Positions 16,553 through 25,092 of a stretch of 64,000 nt of DNA are shown here, in pieces; within the stretch, counting starts at the first letter, position 1; each line of letters begins with the position of its first letter. The notes under the pieces are model-generated. The model saw nothing but the letters and a program-made list of their open reading frames with translations. It made no database searches and had not been told where the DNA came from. Source of the stretch: Actinomycetospora sp. NBRC 106375 (GTDB lineage: Bacteria > Actinomycetota > Actinomycetes > Mycobacteriales > Pseudonocardiaceae). The stretch covers positions 1 to 64,000 of the forward strand of contig NZ_BSTS01000018.1 of assembly GCF_030269665.1 (NCBI RefSeq), written 5' to 3'. Position numbers and translations under genes: made by a program.

Positions 16553-17404
16553 GTGGATTTCCAACTGAGAGGCAAGCGGGCGCTCGTGACGGGGGCGAGC
16601 TCGGGGCTCGGCGCGGCCATCGCAACACTTCTCGCGCGTGAAGGCGCTGAGGTGGTCGTGCACGGGCGCAACGAGGAGAGGACCTCGCTGGTCGTCAAGG
16701 CCATCCGTGACGAGGAGGGAGCGGCCACCGCCGTCACCGGAAATCTGGACACCGATGAGGAGGCGGACGCCGTCGCCGGCGCCGCGCTCGCCGACGGACA
16801 CGTCGACATCCTGGTGAACAACGTGGGCTACTTCGAGCCACAACGAACCTGGAGCGATCTCACGTCGAGCGGCTGGGCCGACATCTACAACGTGAACGTC
16901 CTCTCGAGTGTTCGGTTGATCCGGCGTCTCGTGCCGCCCATGCGAGAGCGGCGGTGGGGTCGGGTCATCCAGATCAGCAGTGTGACCGGGCTGCTGCCGA
17001 CCGCGGCGCAGCCACACTACGGGGCGACGAACGCGGCCCGCGACTACCTGTCCCGATCGCTCTCGCGGGAACTGGGAGAAACCGGTGTCACCGCGAACAC
17101 CGTCGCACCGGGCGGAATACTCACCGACGCCGGCAAGGACACGCTCGTCGAGTTCGGACGAGCGAACACCATGGGCAACACCTGGGACGAGATGGAAACG
17201 GCAGTCGTCCACTCCCTCGCCCCCAACGACATCGGCCGCATCGCCCGTCTCGAAGAAGTCGGATCCGCCGTCGTCTACCTGGCGAGTCCGGTAGCGAACT
17301 ACCTGACTGGCACCACGATCAGGCTCGACGGCAACTGGTACCTGCCCGCCCGCCGAGCGACGCCGCTGCCGCTGCGCCCGCCGACGACCGTGGATACGCC
17401 ATGA
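16553..17404 (+). CDS. short-chain dehydrogenase/reductase with Asn in place of the catalytic Lys
   Basis: 283 residues. GTG start at 16553 preceded by GAGGAG. The Rossmann TGASSGLG motif is near residues 13-20, NNVG near 90 and ISS at 141-143. The active-site motif, however, reads Y156-GAT-N160 (tac ggg gcg acg aac), where SDRs normally have YxxxK. NAD(P)-dependent oxidoreductase activity is therefore doubtful or altered. The TGA overlaps the ATG of the next gene (ATGA), starting a coupled three-gene run. Confidence 0.8.
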   Translation: MDFQLRGKRALVTGASSGLGAAIATLLAREGAEVVVHGRNEERTSLVVKAIRDEEGAATAVTGNLDTDEEADAVAGAALADGHVDILVNNVGYFEPQRTWSDLTSSGWADIYNVNVLSSVRLIRRLVPPMRERRWGRVIQISSVTGLLPTAAQPHYGATNAARDYLSRSLSRELGETGVTANTVAPGGILTDAGKDTLVEFGRANTMGNTWDEMETAVVHSLAPNDIGRIARLEEVGSAVVYLASPVANYLTGTTIRLDGNWYLPARRATPLPLRPPTTVDTP

Positions 17405-17652
17405 ACGTCCGCACCACGCCGGTCATGATCGTCGCGAGCCGGACCGAGGCCGATCTCGTCGCCCGCTTCCTGCGTAGCCGGGGCATTCGGGCCGCCGTCG
17501 CTGCGGACGACGCCGGGGGCCAGGTGCCGCAACTGCAGCTGCAGGGGGTTCGCGTGCTCGTGGACCCGTCCGACGAAGAGAAGGCCCTCCGGCACCTTGC
17601 CGCTGCCGGCGCAGTGACAGGTACAACACGACCACGCCAGGAGACACCATGA
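17401..17652 (+). CDS. small DUF2007-like protein
   Basis: 83 residues: MNVRTTPVMIVASRTEADLV then FLRSRGIRAAVAADDAGG and VRVLVDPSDEEKALRHL. This alternation resembles DUF2007 (putative signal-transducing ferredoxin-like fold), which binds neither metal nor nucleotide as far as known. It overlaps the SDR stop and the next start by ATGA at both ends. Function unknown. Confidence 0.6.
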   Translation: MNVRTTPVMIVASRTEADLVARFLRSRGIRAAVAADDAGGQVPQLQLQGVRVLVDPSDEEKALRHLAAAGAVTGTTRPRQETP

Positions 17653-18119
17653 CACGGACACGCTCTGCGCGAGAGACCATCAGCGTCCACGCCGAGTACG
17701 AGGAGGCGCAGCACGACGTCGACACCCTGTCCGACGCGCTCTTCCCGGTCGATCGCACCAGTATCGTCGGTCGCGATCTGCGGCTGGACGAGACCGTCAC
17801 CGGACGGCTGACCGTCCCACGCGCAGCGGCCGCGGGCGCCGCGAGTGGCGCGTGGTTCGGCCTGCTGATCGGTGTGGTCTTCTTCCTCTTCACGCCGAAC
17901 TTTCTCCTCCCGGTCGCCGCCGGGATCGTCCTCGGCGCGATCTTCGGGGGGATCTTCGGGGCCGTCGCGCACGCGGCAACACGCGGGCGTCGCGACTTCG
18001 CCTCGGTGCGTCGACTGGAGGCGAGCAGCTACGAGGTGCAGGTCGACGCCGAGCTCGCCGGTCGAGCACGGGGCCTGCTGAACCCCCGTCCGCCCCTCGA
18101 GGTGATGGACGGTCCGTGA
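17649..18119 (+). CDS. general-stress-protein-17M/YflT-like membrane protein
   Basis: 156 residues. The N-terminal half (YEEAQHDVDTLSDALFPVDRTSIVGRDL) matches the YflT/general stress protein 17M-like domain. Then come two glycine-zipper-rich hydrophobic helices (AAGAASGAWFGLLIGVVFFLF and LLPVAAGIVLGAIFGGIFGAVA) and a short polar tail. Such proteins are induced by general stress in other Gram-positives; the molecular role is unknown. Coupled by ATGA to the DUF2007-like gene. Convergent with the esterase that ends at 18137. Confidence 0.7.
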   Translation: MTRTRSARETISVHAEYEEAQHDVDTLSDALFPVDRTSIVGRDLRLDETVTGRLTVPRAAAAGAASGAWFGLLIGVVFFLFTPNFLLPVAAGIVLGAIFGGIFGAVAHAATRGRRDFASVRRLEASSYEVQVDAELAGRARGLLNPRPPLEVMDGP

Positions 18120-18125
18120 ATGGTC

Positions 18126-18144
18126 CCCGCTGGTACCTAGCGGG
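18126..18144. terminator. possible bidirectional hairpin terminator
   Basis: Between convergent genes, CCCGCT and AGCGGG form a perfect 6-bp stem around a 7-base loop, seven bases after the stop at 18119 and spanning the stop of the opposite gene. No T-run follows, so it is only a candidate. Confidence 0.35.
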
Positions 18145-19087
18145 TGGCGTGCTCATGCAGGCCGCGGGATATGGCGTCGATGGAGTCGGCGACCATGCGG
18201 TTCGCGACCGCGGAAGGGAATAGGTGTGCGCCGTGAAAAGTCCCCGGGTAGTGCCGCAACTCGACATGCACACCGGCGTGGATCAATCGTTGTGCGTAGG
18301 CCAAGCCCTCATCACGTAACGGGTCGAACTCCGCCACGTAGATGTAGGTTCGGGGGAGCCTGGTCAGATCCGTGGCCCGCCACGCGGCCGCGTGAGGTGG
18401 GACGTCCTCGGTGCCGTAGAGGTCGCCGAGGTAGGACGACCAGGCAATCCGGACCTCGTTGCGCCACAGCAGCGGCGTATCGACGAACTGCACCGCGGAG
18501 CTGTGATCGAGAGTGTCGTCGAGAACCGGTACGCCGAGGTACTGGAAAGACAGAGATGGGCCACCACGGTCACGGGCCAGGATCGCCAGGCACGCACTCA
18601 GCCCGGCACCGGCGCTCTCGCCGCCCACGCCCAACCGGGTGGGGTCGATCCGCAGCTCCCCAGCCCGCTTCGTGACCCACTCCAACGCCGCATAGCAGTC
18701 CTCGATGGCCGCCGGGAAGCGGTGCTCAGGAGAGCGTCGGTATCCGACGGAGACCACGACAGCGCGAGCCTGGTCGGCGATCCGCCGGCAGTCGTTATCG
18801 AAGGCTTCGATATTGCCGGTGATCCAGCCACCGCCGTGAATGTACACCAACCCGGGCAGCGGGTTGGCGGAACCCTCCGGGGCAAAGATCCGTACACGGA
18901 CCTCAGGTGAACCGTCGGGTCCGGGAATCATGACGTCGCGCACTGCCAGGGGGCTGGCGGACTCGCACGCCGTCGCGCCGCTCATGAGGCTCTCGGAGAC
19001 CTCGCGGGCATACGCGTAGTCGGCGAGACTGTACTTGGGGACACTCCCGAGCAGTGGAGCCAGCTCGGAGTCGATAGGATACGACAC
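18137..19087 (-). CDS. HSL-family (type IV) esterase
   Basis: 316 residues. HGGGW oxyanion motif, nucleophile elbow GGESAGAG, acid in EFDPLRDEG, and His in GTFHGAH, all in the expected order for HSL-type esterases. It is the third gene of the leftward run SnoaL-like (20567-20187), quinone oxidoreductase (20131-19157), esterase, with a 69-base gap before it. The run is divergent from a TetR gene, which probably controls it. Ester substrate unknown. Confidence 0.85.
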   Translation of the reverse strand: MSYPIDSELAPLLGSVPKYSLADYAYAREVSESLMSGATACESASPLAVRDVMIPGPDGSPEVRVRIFAPEGSANPLPGLVYIHGGGWITGNIEAFDNDCRRIADQARAVVVSVGYRRSPEHRFPAAIEDCYAALEWVTKRAGELRIDPTRLGVGGESAGAGLSACLAILARDRGGPSLSFQYLGVPVLDDTLDHSSAVQFVDTPLLWRNEVRIAWSSYLGDLYGTEDVPPHAAAWRATDLTRLPRTYIYVAEFDPLRDEGLAYAQRLIHAGVHVELRHYPGTFHGAHLFPSAVANRMVADSIDAISRGLHEHATR

Positions 19088-19156
19088 GGCGGTCTCTTTT
19101 CCGGCGGTACGTGCGATGACCTATTGGCGCCGTAGGCGCGTCGATTCGGACCGCTG

Positions 19157-20131
19157 TCAGCGGGCCGTGTCGAGCAGCAGCTTGCCTGTCGTGGCTCGTG
19201 AGGTGAGAGCGATGTGGGATTGCTTTGCTTCACCCAACGGATAGCGGTGCGAGATATCGATATGTAGTTTGCCGTCTCGGATCTTCTCGAACAGATCGGT
19301 GGAGTGCTTCAACAGCAGCGAGCGAGTGCGGATGTGATCGGAGTAGACGGCGTAGGAGAGCCGGACGCTCTTGGGTAGTTCGAACATCGACACCGTCGGG
19401 ATCTCACCGATGAGGGGTCCGTACCAGACGTGCGTGCCGGCCACGGCGAGCGAGTTCAACGACGGCCAGAAGGTGCTCGCGCCTCCGCCGTCGAAGACCG
19501 CGTCGACGCCTTCGCCGTCGGTCAGGTCCTTGACCTGGTCGGCGAAATCACCGTCGGTGGAGATCAGCACCTCGTCCGCCCCCGCCGCCTTGGCGACCGG
19601 CACCTTCTCCTCACGTGAAACCAGGCCGACGACCCGGGCGCCCCGCAGCTTGAGCTGCTGGCTCACCATTCGGCCGACGCCGCCGGCTGCGGCGTGCACC
19701 AAGCCGGTCTGGCCCTCGGTGAGGGGGGCGATCTCGTTGACGAAGTGGTGCGAGCTGAGCCCCTGAATCATCGTCGCCGCGGCGACGTCGGTGGCGATGT
19801 AGTCGGGCAGCGGGATTGCCTGCTCGGCCGGGACGGCCAGACGCTCGGCGTAGCTGTCCCACACCGTCGCCCACGCGACACGGTCGCCGACCGCGAAGTC
19901 GGTGACGTCCCTACCCAGCTCGACGACTGTGCCGGCTGCCTCCACCCCGGGAATGAGGGGCAGGCGACCGTGAGGGGCACCCCAGCGACGCGCGGCGGTG
20001 TCCATGAAGTTGACACCCGCGAACTCGACATTTACCAGTAGATCCGACGGGCCGGGGATCGGGTCGGTCCAGTCGTCCTCGAGCTGGATCACATCGACGT
20101 CGCCAAGCTCTGCGATGACTACAGCACGCAC
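19157..20131 (-). CDS. quinone oxidoreductase/zinc-independent MDR-family dehydrogenase
   Basis: 324 residues. GroES-like N-terminal half (EFAGVNFMDTAARRWGAPHG, IPGVEAAGTVVELGRDV) and a Rossmann half with HAAAGGVGRMVSQQLKLRGA. No structural or catalytic zinc ligands are visible, as in NADPH:quinone oxidoreductases (QOR). It would reduce quinones or enones with NADPH in the cytoplasm. It lies between a SnoaL-like gene (55-base gap) and an esterase, which suggests a small catabolic or detoxification operon. Confidence 0.85.
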   Translation of the reverse strand: MRAVVIAELGDVDVIQLEDDWTDPIPGPSDLLVNVEFAGVNFMDTAARRWGAPHGRLPLIPGVEAAGTVVELGRDVTDFAVGDRVAWATVWDSYAERLAVPAEQAIPLPDYIATDVAAATMIQGLSSHHFVNEIAPLTEGQTGLVHAAAGGVGRMVSQQLKLRGARVVGLVSREEKVPVAKAAGADEVLISTDGDFADQVKDLTDGEGVDAVFDGGGASTFWPSLNSLAVAGTHVWYGPLIGEIPTVSMFELPKSVRLSYAVYSDHIRTRSLLLKHSTDLFEKIRDGKLHIDISHRYPLGEAKQSHIALTSRATTGKLLLDTAR

Positions 20132-20186
20132 GGCGCAGCGATCTCCAATTCAACAGGTGGGATAGTGATTTGACAGTGGGTGGGGA

Positions 20187-20567
20187 CTAGGCTTGCAGCA
20201 GCGAGCTTGCGTAGGTGGGGTTGGTGTAGTCGCGCCACACCGCGATCTTGCCGTCGCGGATCTCGTAGACGGCCACGTTCATGATGGGGGCGGGCGTGCC
20301 GCCGGGAAGACCGAGCCCGTGGACCTGTTCGGCGATCACGATGTCGCCGTTGACAGCCTGATGAACGGTCTCGAACTCGACCTGCTCGAAGTTGTTGAAG
20401 ACGCCGCGCCACAGCTCGACAACGGCGTCCTTGCCCCTGACTTCGCTGTCCCCGTAGGCGAGGAACGAGACGTCCTCGGTCAGGAACGAGCCCAAGGCGT
20501 CGGCGTTCTTGCTGCTGAAGGTCTCGACGAAGTCGCGGACCAGAGTGTCGTTGTCGTAGGCAGGCAC
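20187..20567 (-). CDS. SnoaL-like/NTF2-fold protein (paralogue of 6700-7074)
   Basis: 126 residues from a GTG at 20567 (VPAYDNDTLVRDFVETF). A purine-rich GAGAGAAG precedes it. Strong similarity to the SnoaL-like protein at 6700-7074 runs end to end, including HQAVNGDIVIAEQVHG and WRDYTNPTYASSLLQA. First gene of the operon with the quinone oxidoreductase and esterase. Possible isomerase, cyclase or epoxide hydrolase; the substrate is unknown. Confidence 0.75.
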   Translation of the reverse strand: MPAYDNDTLVRDFVETFSSKNADALGSFLTEDVSFLAYGDSEVRGKDAVVELWRGVFNNFEQVEFETVHQAVNGDIVIAEQVHGLGLPGGTPAPIMNVAVYEIRDGKIAVWRDYTNPTYASSLLQA

Positions 20568-20993
20568 TGGAGTGGCTTCTCTCGGGTTTGGGGCTCGATC
20601 GTCTGCGGTGTCACCGGACCGGTGAAGTGCGCCGGCAGCGGCGGACCCTCGACGCCGTTCTCGCTGACGTCGGGCCCTGCCGACCGTTCGCGTCGGCGAA
20701 GGTAGGGAGAATTTTTTGGACCCACAAGTCCAATCTTCGAGACCTGGGGTCGAGGGTCCCGCGCCGCTCGGCGGGTGCGTCGCTCTGCGGCCGGACTGCT
20801 CGGCGGCGCTGGTCTCGCCCGTGATCGGGGGTTCCCGGGCCGGCTCAGCGACACCACCCGCGGCGCTCGTCCAAGCAGTACGAGACACAGTCATCTAGTG
20901 CGCTCTGACGGTCGCGTCGCAGCGTCCGACGGCTGCGTCCCTCGGCGAGGCGCGAGGCTGGACCTTCCGGACCAGAACCGTGACACTGAAGTC
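20568..20993. other. divergent intergenic region between the SnoaL-like operon and tetR
   Basis: 426 bases without a convincing gene. It holds one strong palindrome at 20716-20733 and otherwise no feature I can support. Promoters for both directions must lie here. Confidence 0.6.
20716..20733. promoter_or_regulatory. operator-like palindrome between SnoaL-like operon and tetR
   Basis: TTGGAC, six spacer bases CCACAA, then GTCCAA: perfect 6-bp arms. Read as TGGACC-CACA-AGTCCA it has the same geometry as the TetR-associated sites in the 51-59 kb region. It lies between the divergent genes, as expected for an LmrA-type repressor. Confidence 0.6.
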
Positions 20994-21605
20994 GTGAAGC
21001 TCACGTCGAAAGGCAAGGCCACCCGCAATCGCATCATCAAGGGCGCAGCCACCCATCTACGTAGTGATGAGCCCGGGACCATGACCTTGGAGGACGTGCA
21101 GTCGATCACCGGCACCAGTCGGGGGCAGCTATTTCATTACTTCCCCGGCGGCAAAGAGGAGCTGCTCCTCGCGGTGGCCCGCCACGAAGCCGATCAAGTC
21201 CTCGATGACCAGCAACCACACCTCGGAGCACTACGGTCATGGTCGGCGTGGGAACGCTGGCGCGAATCAGTCCTCGCGCGTTACCGCCTCCAAGGCGCCA
21301 ATTGCCCGTTGGGAACGCTGATGGACGCCGTCGGAAATACTCCGGGCGCCGCCGAGGTCTCACAGTCCTTACTCGCCCGATGGCAGGGGTTCATCGCCGC
21401 GGGCGTGCGGGAGATGCAGGCCGCCGGGGAGATCACGAACGACGTCGACGCCGAACGGACGGCAATCGCCTTCATCACCGGCATTCAAGGCGGCGTGCAG
21501 ATGCTGCGGGTCACGGGATCGATCGACCATCTCGAAGCGATGTTCGACGTGCTCCTTGCCCACCTGCGCGGTACGAATCTTGCCCCTGTCACCTCACCCC
21601 TGTGA
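20994..21605 (+). CDS. TetR-family regulator, LmrA/YxaF type
   Basis: 203 residues from GTG 20994 (VKLTSKGKATRNRIIKGAA). The N-terminal HTH reads LEDVQSITGTSRGQLFHYFPGGKEELL. The ligand domain contains NCPLGTLMDAVG, a hallmark of the LmrA/YxaF subgroup shared with the regulators at 50516 and 51299 (HGCPLGSL). It is divergent from the SnoaL-like/quinone oxidoreductase/esterase operon and probably represses it through the palindrome at 20716-20733. The effector is likely an aromatic or quinone-like compound, by analogy only. Confidence 0.85.
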   Translation: MKLTSKGKATRNRIIKGAATHLRSDEPGTMTLEDVQSITGTSRGQLFHYFPGGKEELLLAVARHEADQVLDDQQPHLGALRSWSAWERWRESVLARYRLQGANCPLGTLMDAVGNTPGAAEVSQSLLARWQGFIAAGVREMQAAGEITNDVDAERTAIAFITGIQGGVQMLRVTGSIDHLEAMFDVLLAHLRGTNLAPVTSPL

Positions 21606-21739
21606 GCAGGACGAGCACTCCGCGAGAGAACACCGGACCACACGATCAGTGGCCCCGCCGTCGTCGACCGCATTGATTCCTCGTTCGAGTGACTCTCCGG
21701 AGACTCTTGCTGCTGAAGAGGAGCCTTTCTCCGACGATA

Positions 21740-22027
21740 GGGGATCGTGTCATGGCCGACATGCCGAGGCGTAGATCAGCGCCAGGGCGACCGGCACGAG
21801 CAGCGCCGCGGCGCACCCGGCGGAGCCCCGGCAGACCACGATCTCGGGCCGCCCGGTCCGCCAGCCAAACACCCAGCGAAGCGGTGGTGAACGCGACCAG
21901 CCCGATCGCCAAGGTCCGCGCCGGCCCCGGGCCTCGCGCAGTCGACCGCCGACCGGCAGCAGGACCGCGAGGGTGAGCAGGTAGATCCCGACCATCCACC
22001 ATGCGTTGCTGGCCCGAGCAGGTGGCC
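21740..22027 (-). pseudogene. MFS (DHA2-type) transporter N-terminal remnant with frameshifts
   Basis: Three short pieces in two frames line up with a DHA2-type MFS drug transporter: WWMVGIYLLTLAVLLPVGGR, then LAIGLVAFTTASLGVWLA in another frame, then AAALLVPVALALIYAS back in the first. At least two frameshifts are needed and the rest of the transporter is absent. It abuts an IS256 remnant, with the break near 22027. Confidence 0.6.
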
Positions 22028-22330
22028 ACCACCGAGGTCAGCCGCTTCGACGCGACGGCGGCGCTCGAGCAGCCAGTCCGGGAAGTACGAGCCCTGGCGC
22101 AGCTTCTCCGATCGCCACGTCCAGCGTGCCGGCGCGGGCGCCGAAGTCGCGAGGGCGTAGCCGTTGCGCTGATGGGCCCGCGCCTCGCTGCGCTCGCTGT
22201 GCGCAGCGCCGCGGAGCGCGTCCTCCTCGTCCGGCATCAGGGTGTCGATCATCGTCGTGAGCAGCGAGCCCAGCAGGGCTCTGGGCTCGCCCGGGCCGGG
22301 TGTTCGTGGACGAATCGGGCAGAGTCGATA
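22028..22330 (-). pseudogene. IS256-family transposase remnant
   Basis: Fragments typical of IS256-family transposases occur in different frames: TMIDTLMPDEEDAL, then PRDFGARAGTLDVAI in another frame, then KLRQGSYFPDWLLERRRR, then LTSVVATC. Frameshifts interrupt it and the catalytic DDE part is missing. It runs straight into an MFS remnant, so a deletion or recombination joined the two. Confidence 0.7.
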
Positions 22331-22469
22331 CTCGGGTGCGCGGCCATCGCGTCGATCTCCTCGACCATGAGCGGGAACTCATCTCGGAGGCTCATGCCGT
22401 GGTCCGCCACACATCATCGCCCCGCCCCACGCCGTGGTCAGCTCCTGCACCACCCCCGCCGCGGACAAT

Positions 22470-22554
22470 CGGCCACCACCTACACCTGGGCTACCCGAAG
22501 CTCGGTGTCACCTCCCGCGCCCAGCTCTCCCAGACGCTCTCCGACCCGGAATGA
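22470..22554 (+). pseudogene. LuxR-type HTH C-terminal remnant
   Basis: The frame ending at 22554 reads HLHLGYPKLGVTSRAQLSQT, similar to the recognition and final helices of LuxR-type domains (VDxHLRxxYRKLGVxSRxQL). Nothing upstream in this frame continues the gene. A short decayed end only. Confidence 0.4.
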
Positions 22555-22589
22555 CCCGGACCGGCCGACTCCGGCCCGACCGCTCGGCC

Positions 22590-22623
22590 GTCCGCTTAGC
22601 TGTCCGCTTAGCTGTCCGCTTAC
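22590..22623. repeat. short tandem repeat, 12-bp unit
   Basis: GTCCGCTTAGCT occurs twice in tandem at 22590-22613 and is followed by a third partial unit, GTCCGCTTAC. It marks the left part of interspersed repeat copy A. Confidence 0.6.
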
Positions 22624-22733
22624 GTCCGGCCACGACTGCGCCCGGCGGCCCACCGCTCATGATCGGCTCCGCGAGGACAGCGTTGCTGAGCAGCACAAAC
22701 GCACACCTCGAAGCACCGCCGGGTTTCTGACCC
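22615..22733. repeat. interspersed repeat, copy A
   Basis: About 120 bases, diverged but alignable to 26365-26483 (copy B) and 59252-59356 (copy C). Shared blocks are CCGCTTACGTC, ATGATCG, a CAGCAC-AACG block and CACC followed by a GTCACC-like end. Copy A is the most degenerate. Confidence 0.5.
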
Positions 22734-22810
22734 CTGTCCACTGGGTTCGGGGTTCGAGTCCCTGACTGCGCACCCTTCTCTGCTGGTCACAGCTCTACGG
22801 AGCGATCTTA
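22734..22810. repeat. tRNA 3'-end-like direct repeat, left copy
   Basis: About 77 bases nearly the same as 26484-26560. It includes a T-arm: stem CGGGG, loop TTCGAGT, stem CCCTG at 22748-22764, followed by an acceptor-like GCGCAC. No D-arm or anticodon arm precedes it, so this is not a whole tRNA. It looks like an attachment-site remnant. Confidence 0.6.
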
Positions 22811-22815
22811 GGTCC

Positions 22816-23230
22816 GATCGTGGATCCTTTCGCGGGACGTCGGCTCGGGTCTCCCCCGCAGCCATGAAGCCTCGATCGTCAACGACTGAACGTCGCTGTC
22901 CGCTCGACGAGCTGGGACATGACCGCGAGTCGGCTCCACAGGGAGCTGGCGTCGAGCATCGCCCGCCATCCGCCGACGCTCGCCACTGAGCCTCCTCGCC
23001 GGACTTACACGCGTGACGTCCATTGCAGCCCGACGCGGTCGGCGCCGTCCCGAGGAACCCCGAGGCGCGGCGAGGCCGTGTGGCCTGAGCCCCAGCTCTT
23101 CCCGAGAAGTTGGTCCGGCGACGACGGCGCACGCTCGGCCCGCCGGGCTGCACGCTCAGCCCTGCTGTCTCCTCCCGGTCTCGCCCAGAGTGCTCGTCGT
23201 GCAACCGCGAGCGTCGAGGAGCGCGAGGAC
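22816..23230. other. intergenic stretch, nothing recognised
   Basis: 415 bases between the left tRNA-like repeat and the hydrolase start. Open frames exist but show no coding pattern or homology that I recognise. The promoter of the hydrolase pair presumably lies here. Confidence 0.5.
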
Positions 23231-24076
23231 ATGGACTCCGAGCTGATGGAACACGACCAGGAATTGGTCGAGGAGGCGAACGCCTCCGGACGGCGTCCCG
23301 TGGTGTTCGTCCACGGGCTCTGGCTGCTGCCCTCGAGCTGGGATCGCTGGGCAACAGTGTTCCGCGAGGCCGGCTACGCACCACTGGCGCCGGGCTGGCC
23401 GGACGACCCCGAGACGGTGCCCGAGGCCAACGCCGACCCCGAGGTCTTCGCCGACAAGAGCATTGGCCAGGTCGTCGAGCACTACACCGCCCTGATCGAG
23501 CGCCTGGACCACACACCGGCCGTGATCGGACATTCTTTCGGTGGTCTGTTCGCCCAGATCCTCGCCGGACGAGGCCTCTCGTCCGCCACAGTGGCCATCG
23601 ACCCCGCACCATTTCGCGGAGTCCTCCCCCTGCCCCTCTCGGCGCTGAAGGCCGGAAGCCCGGTCCTCGCCCACCCGACGACGCGCCACCGAGCCGTGCC
23701 CCTCACCTACGACCAGTTCCGCTACGCCTTCGCCAACGCGGTGGACGAGCAGGAGGCCCGCGCGCTCTACGACGAGTTCGCCGTGCCGGCCCCGGGCCTG
23801 CCGCTATGGCAGGCGGCCACGGCCAACATCAACCCCCGCACCGAGGCCGCCGTCGACGCCGACAACCCCGACCGCGGCCCCTTGCTAATCATCTCCGGCG
23901 AGCGGGACAACACCGTGCCGTGGGCCCTGACCCACGCGGCGTACCAGCAGTACGCCGACAACCCGGCCACTACGGAGATCATCGAGATCCCGGGGCGAGG
24001 ACACGCCCTGACCATCGACCACGGCTGGCGCGAGGTCGCCGAGACCGCACTGACCTTCGTCCGGCGCTTCGTCTGA
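23231..24076 (+). CDS. alpha/beta-fold hydrolase
   Basis: 281 residues starting MDSELMEHDQEL, with GGAG about ten bases upstream. Motifs are VVFVHGLWLLPSSW, nucleophile elbow GHSFGG (Ser about residue 104), acid in ISGERDNTVP and His in GRGHALTID. Similar actinobacterial proteins are called lysophospholipase- or haloperoxidase-like. The substrate is not known. The next gene, another hydrolase, starts 26 bases later, so they are probably cotranscribed. Both lie inside the segment bounded by tRNA-like direct repeats. Confidence 0.8.
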   Translation: MDSELMEHDQELVEEANASGRRPVVFVHGLWLLPSSWDRWATVFREAGYAPLAPGWPDDPETVPEANADPEVFADKSIGQVVEHYTALIERLDHTPAVIGHSFGGLFAQILAGRGLSSATVAIDPAPFRGVLPLPLSALKAGSPVLAHPTTRHRAVPLTYDQFRYAFANAVDEQEARALYDEFAVPAPGLPLWQAATANINPRTEAAVDADNPDRGPLLIISGERDNTVPWALTHAAYQQYADNPATTEIIEIPGRGHALTIDHGWREVAETALTFVRRFV

Positions 24077-24102
24077 CCCCGACCGAGCCGAGGAGCCCAT
24101 CG

Positions 24103-25092
24103 ATGAGCACACCGACCACACCGACCACCTCTCCCGCCCCGGCCGTACCGGTTCTCGAACCGGCCGCCCAGGCCTTCGCCGACGCCACCGCGACACCGCC
24201 CTTCCTCTTCGAGCTGCCGCCCGAGGAAGGCCGGGCCGCGGTCGATGAGGTCCAGTCCGGCGAGATCGCCAAGCCCGCCGTCGATGATGAGTGGATCACC
24301 GTGACCGGCGGGCCCACCGGGACCGTGCCGACCCGCATCGTGCGACCCGCCGGATCGTCGGGCCCGTTACCCGTGATCATCTACATCCACGGCGCCGGAT
24401 GGGTGTTCGGCGACGCCGCCACCCATGACCGGCTGGTCCGCGAGCTCGCGGTCGGCGCCGGGGCCGCGGTCGTGTTCCCCGAGTACGACCGATCCCCCGA
24501 GGCGCGCTACCCCACCGCGCTCGAGCAGAGCTACGCGGTCGCGCGATGGGTGATCGCCGAGGGCACCGAACGAGGACTCGACCCGACCCGGATGGTGGTG
24601 GCCGGGGACTCGGTCGGCGGGAACATGGCCACCGCGCTCGCGCTGCTGGCCAAGGACCGCGGCGATGTCCCTCTCGCGGGTCAGGTGCTGTTCTATCCGG
24701 TGACCGACGCCGCGTTCGACACCGGCTCCTACGCGCAGTTCGCGACGGGCTACTTCTTGCAGCGTGAGGGCATGCGCTGGTTCTGGGACCAGTACACCAC
24801 CGACGAGGACCAGCGCCGGGAGATCACGGTGTCCCCGCTGCGCGCGAGCACCGAACAGCTCGCCGGGCTCCCCGAGACGCTGGTGATCACGGCCGAGGCC
24901 GACGTGCTGCGCGACGAGGGCGAGGCCTACGCGGCACACCTGCGCGCGGCCGGGGTCGCGGTCACGGCGACCCGCTACCTCGGGGTGATCCACGACTTCG
25001 TGATGCTCAACGCATTACGGGAGACGCACGCCGCCGATACGGCGATCGCCCAGGCCGTGGGCTTCCTCGCTGGCGCACTGTCCAGGTCCTAG
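24103..25092 (+). CDS. HSL-family (type IV) esterase
   Basis: 329 residues. The oxyanion motif reads HGAGW instead of HGGGW. Nucleophile elbow GDSVGG (Ser about residue 168), acid in EADVLRDEGE, His in GVIHDFVML. GAGG precedes ATG 24103. The gene ends in a TAG whose CTAG is shared with the stop of the convergent AraC gene (25089-25092). The AraC regulator may control it. Substrate unknown. Confidence 0.85.
   Translation: MSTPTTPTTSPAPAVPVLEPAAQAFADATATPPFLFELPPEEGRAAVDEVQSGEIAKPAVDDEWITVTGGPTGTVPTRIVRPAGSSGPLPVIIYIHGAGWVFGDAATHDRLVRELAVGAGAAVVFPEYDRSPEARYPTALEQSYAVARWVIAEGTERGLDPTRMVVAGDSVGGNMATALALLAKDRGDVPLAGQVLFYPVTDAAFDTGSYAQFATGYFLQREGMRWFWDQYTTDEDQRREITVSPLRASTEQLAGLPETLVITAEADVLRDEGEAYAAHLRAAGVAVTATRYLGVIHDFVMLNALRETHAADTAIAQAVGFLAGALSRS

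Noticed and set aside
14641-16821. 726-codon open frame on the minus strand
   Set aside because: It lies opposite the nitrilase-like, hydrolase and SDR genes, which have motifs and ribosome sites. High GC leaves long antisense frames open.
23231-25092. Operon of the hydrolase pair reading on into the AraC gene
   Set aside because: The AraC gene is on the other strand and meets the esterase tail to tail.
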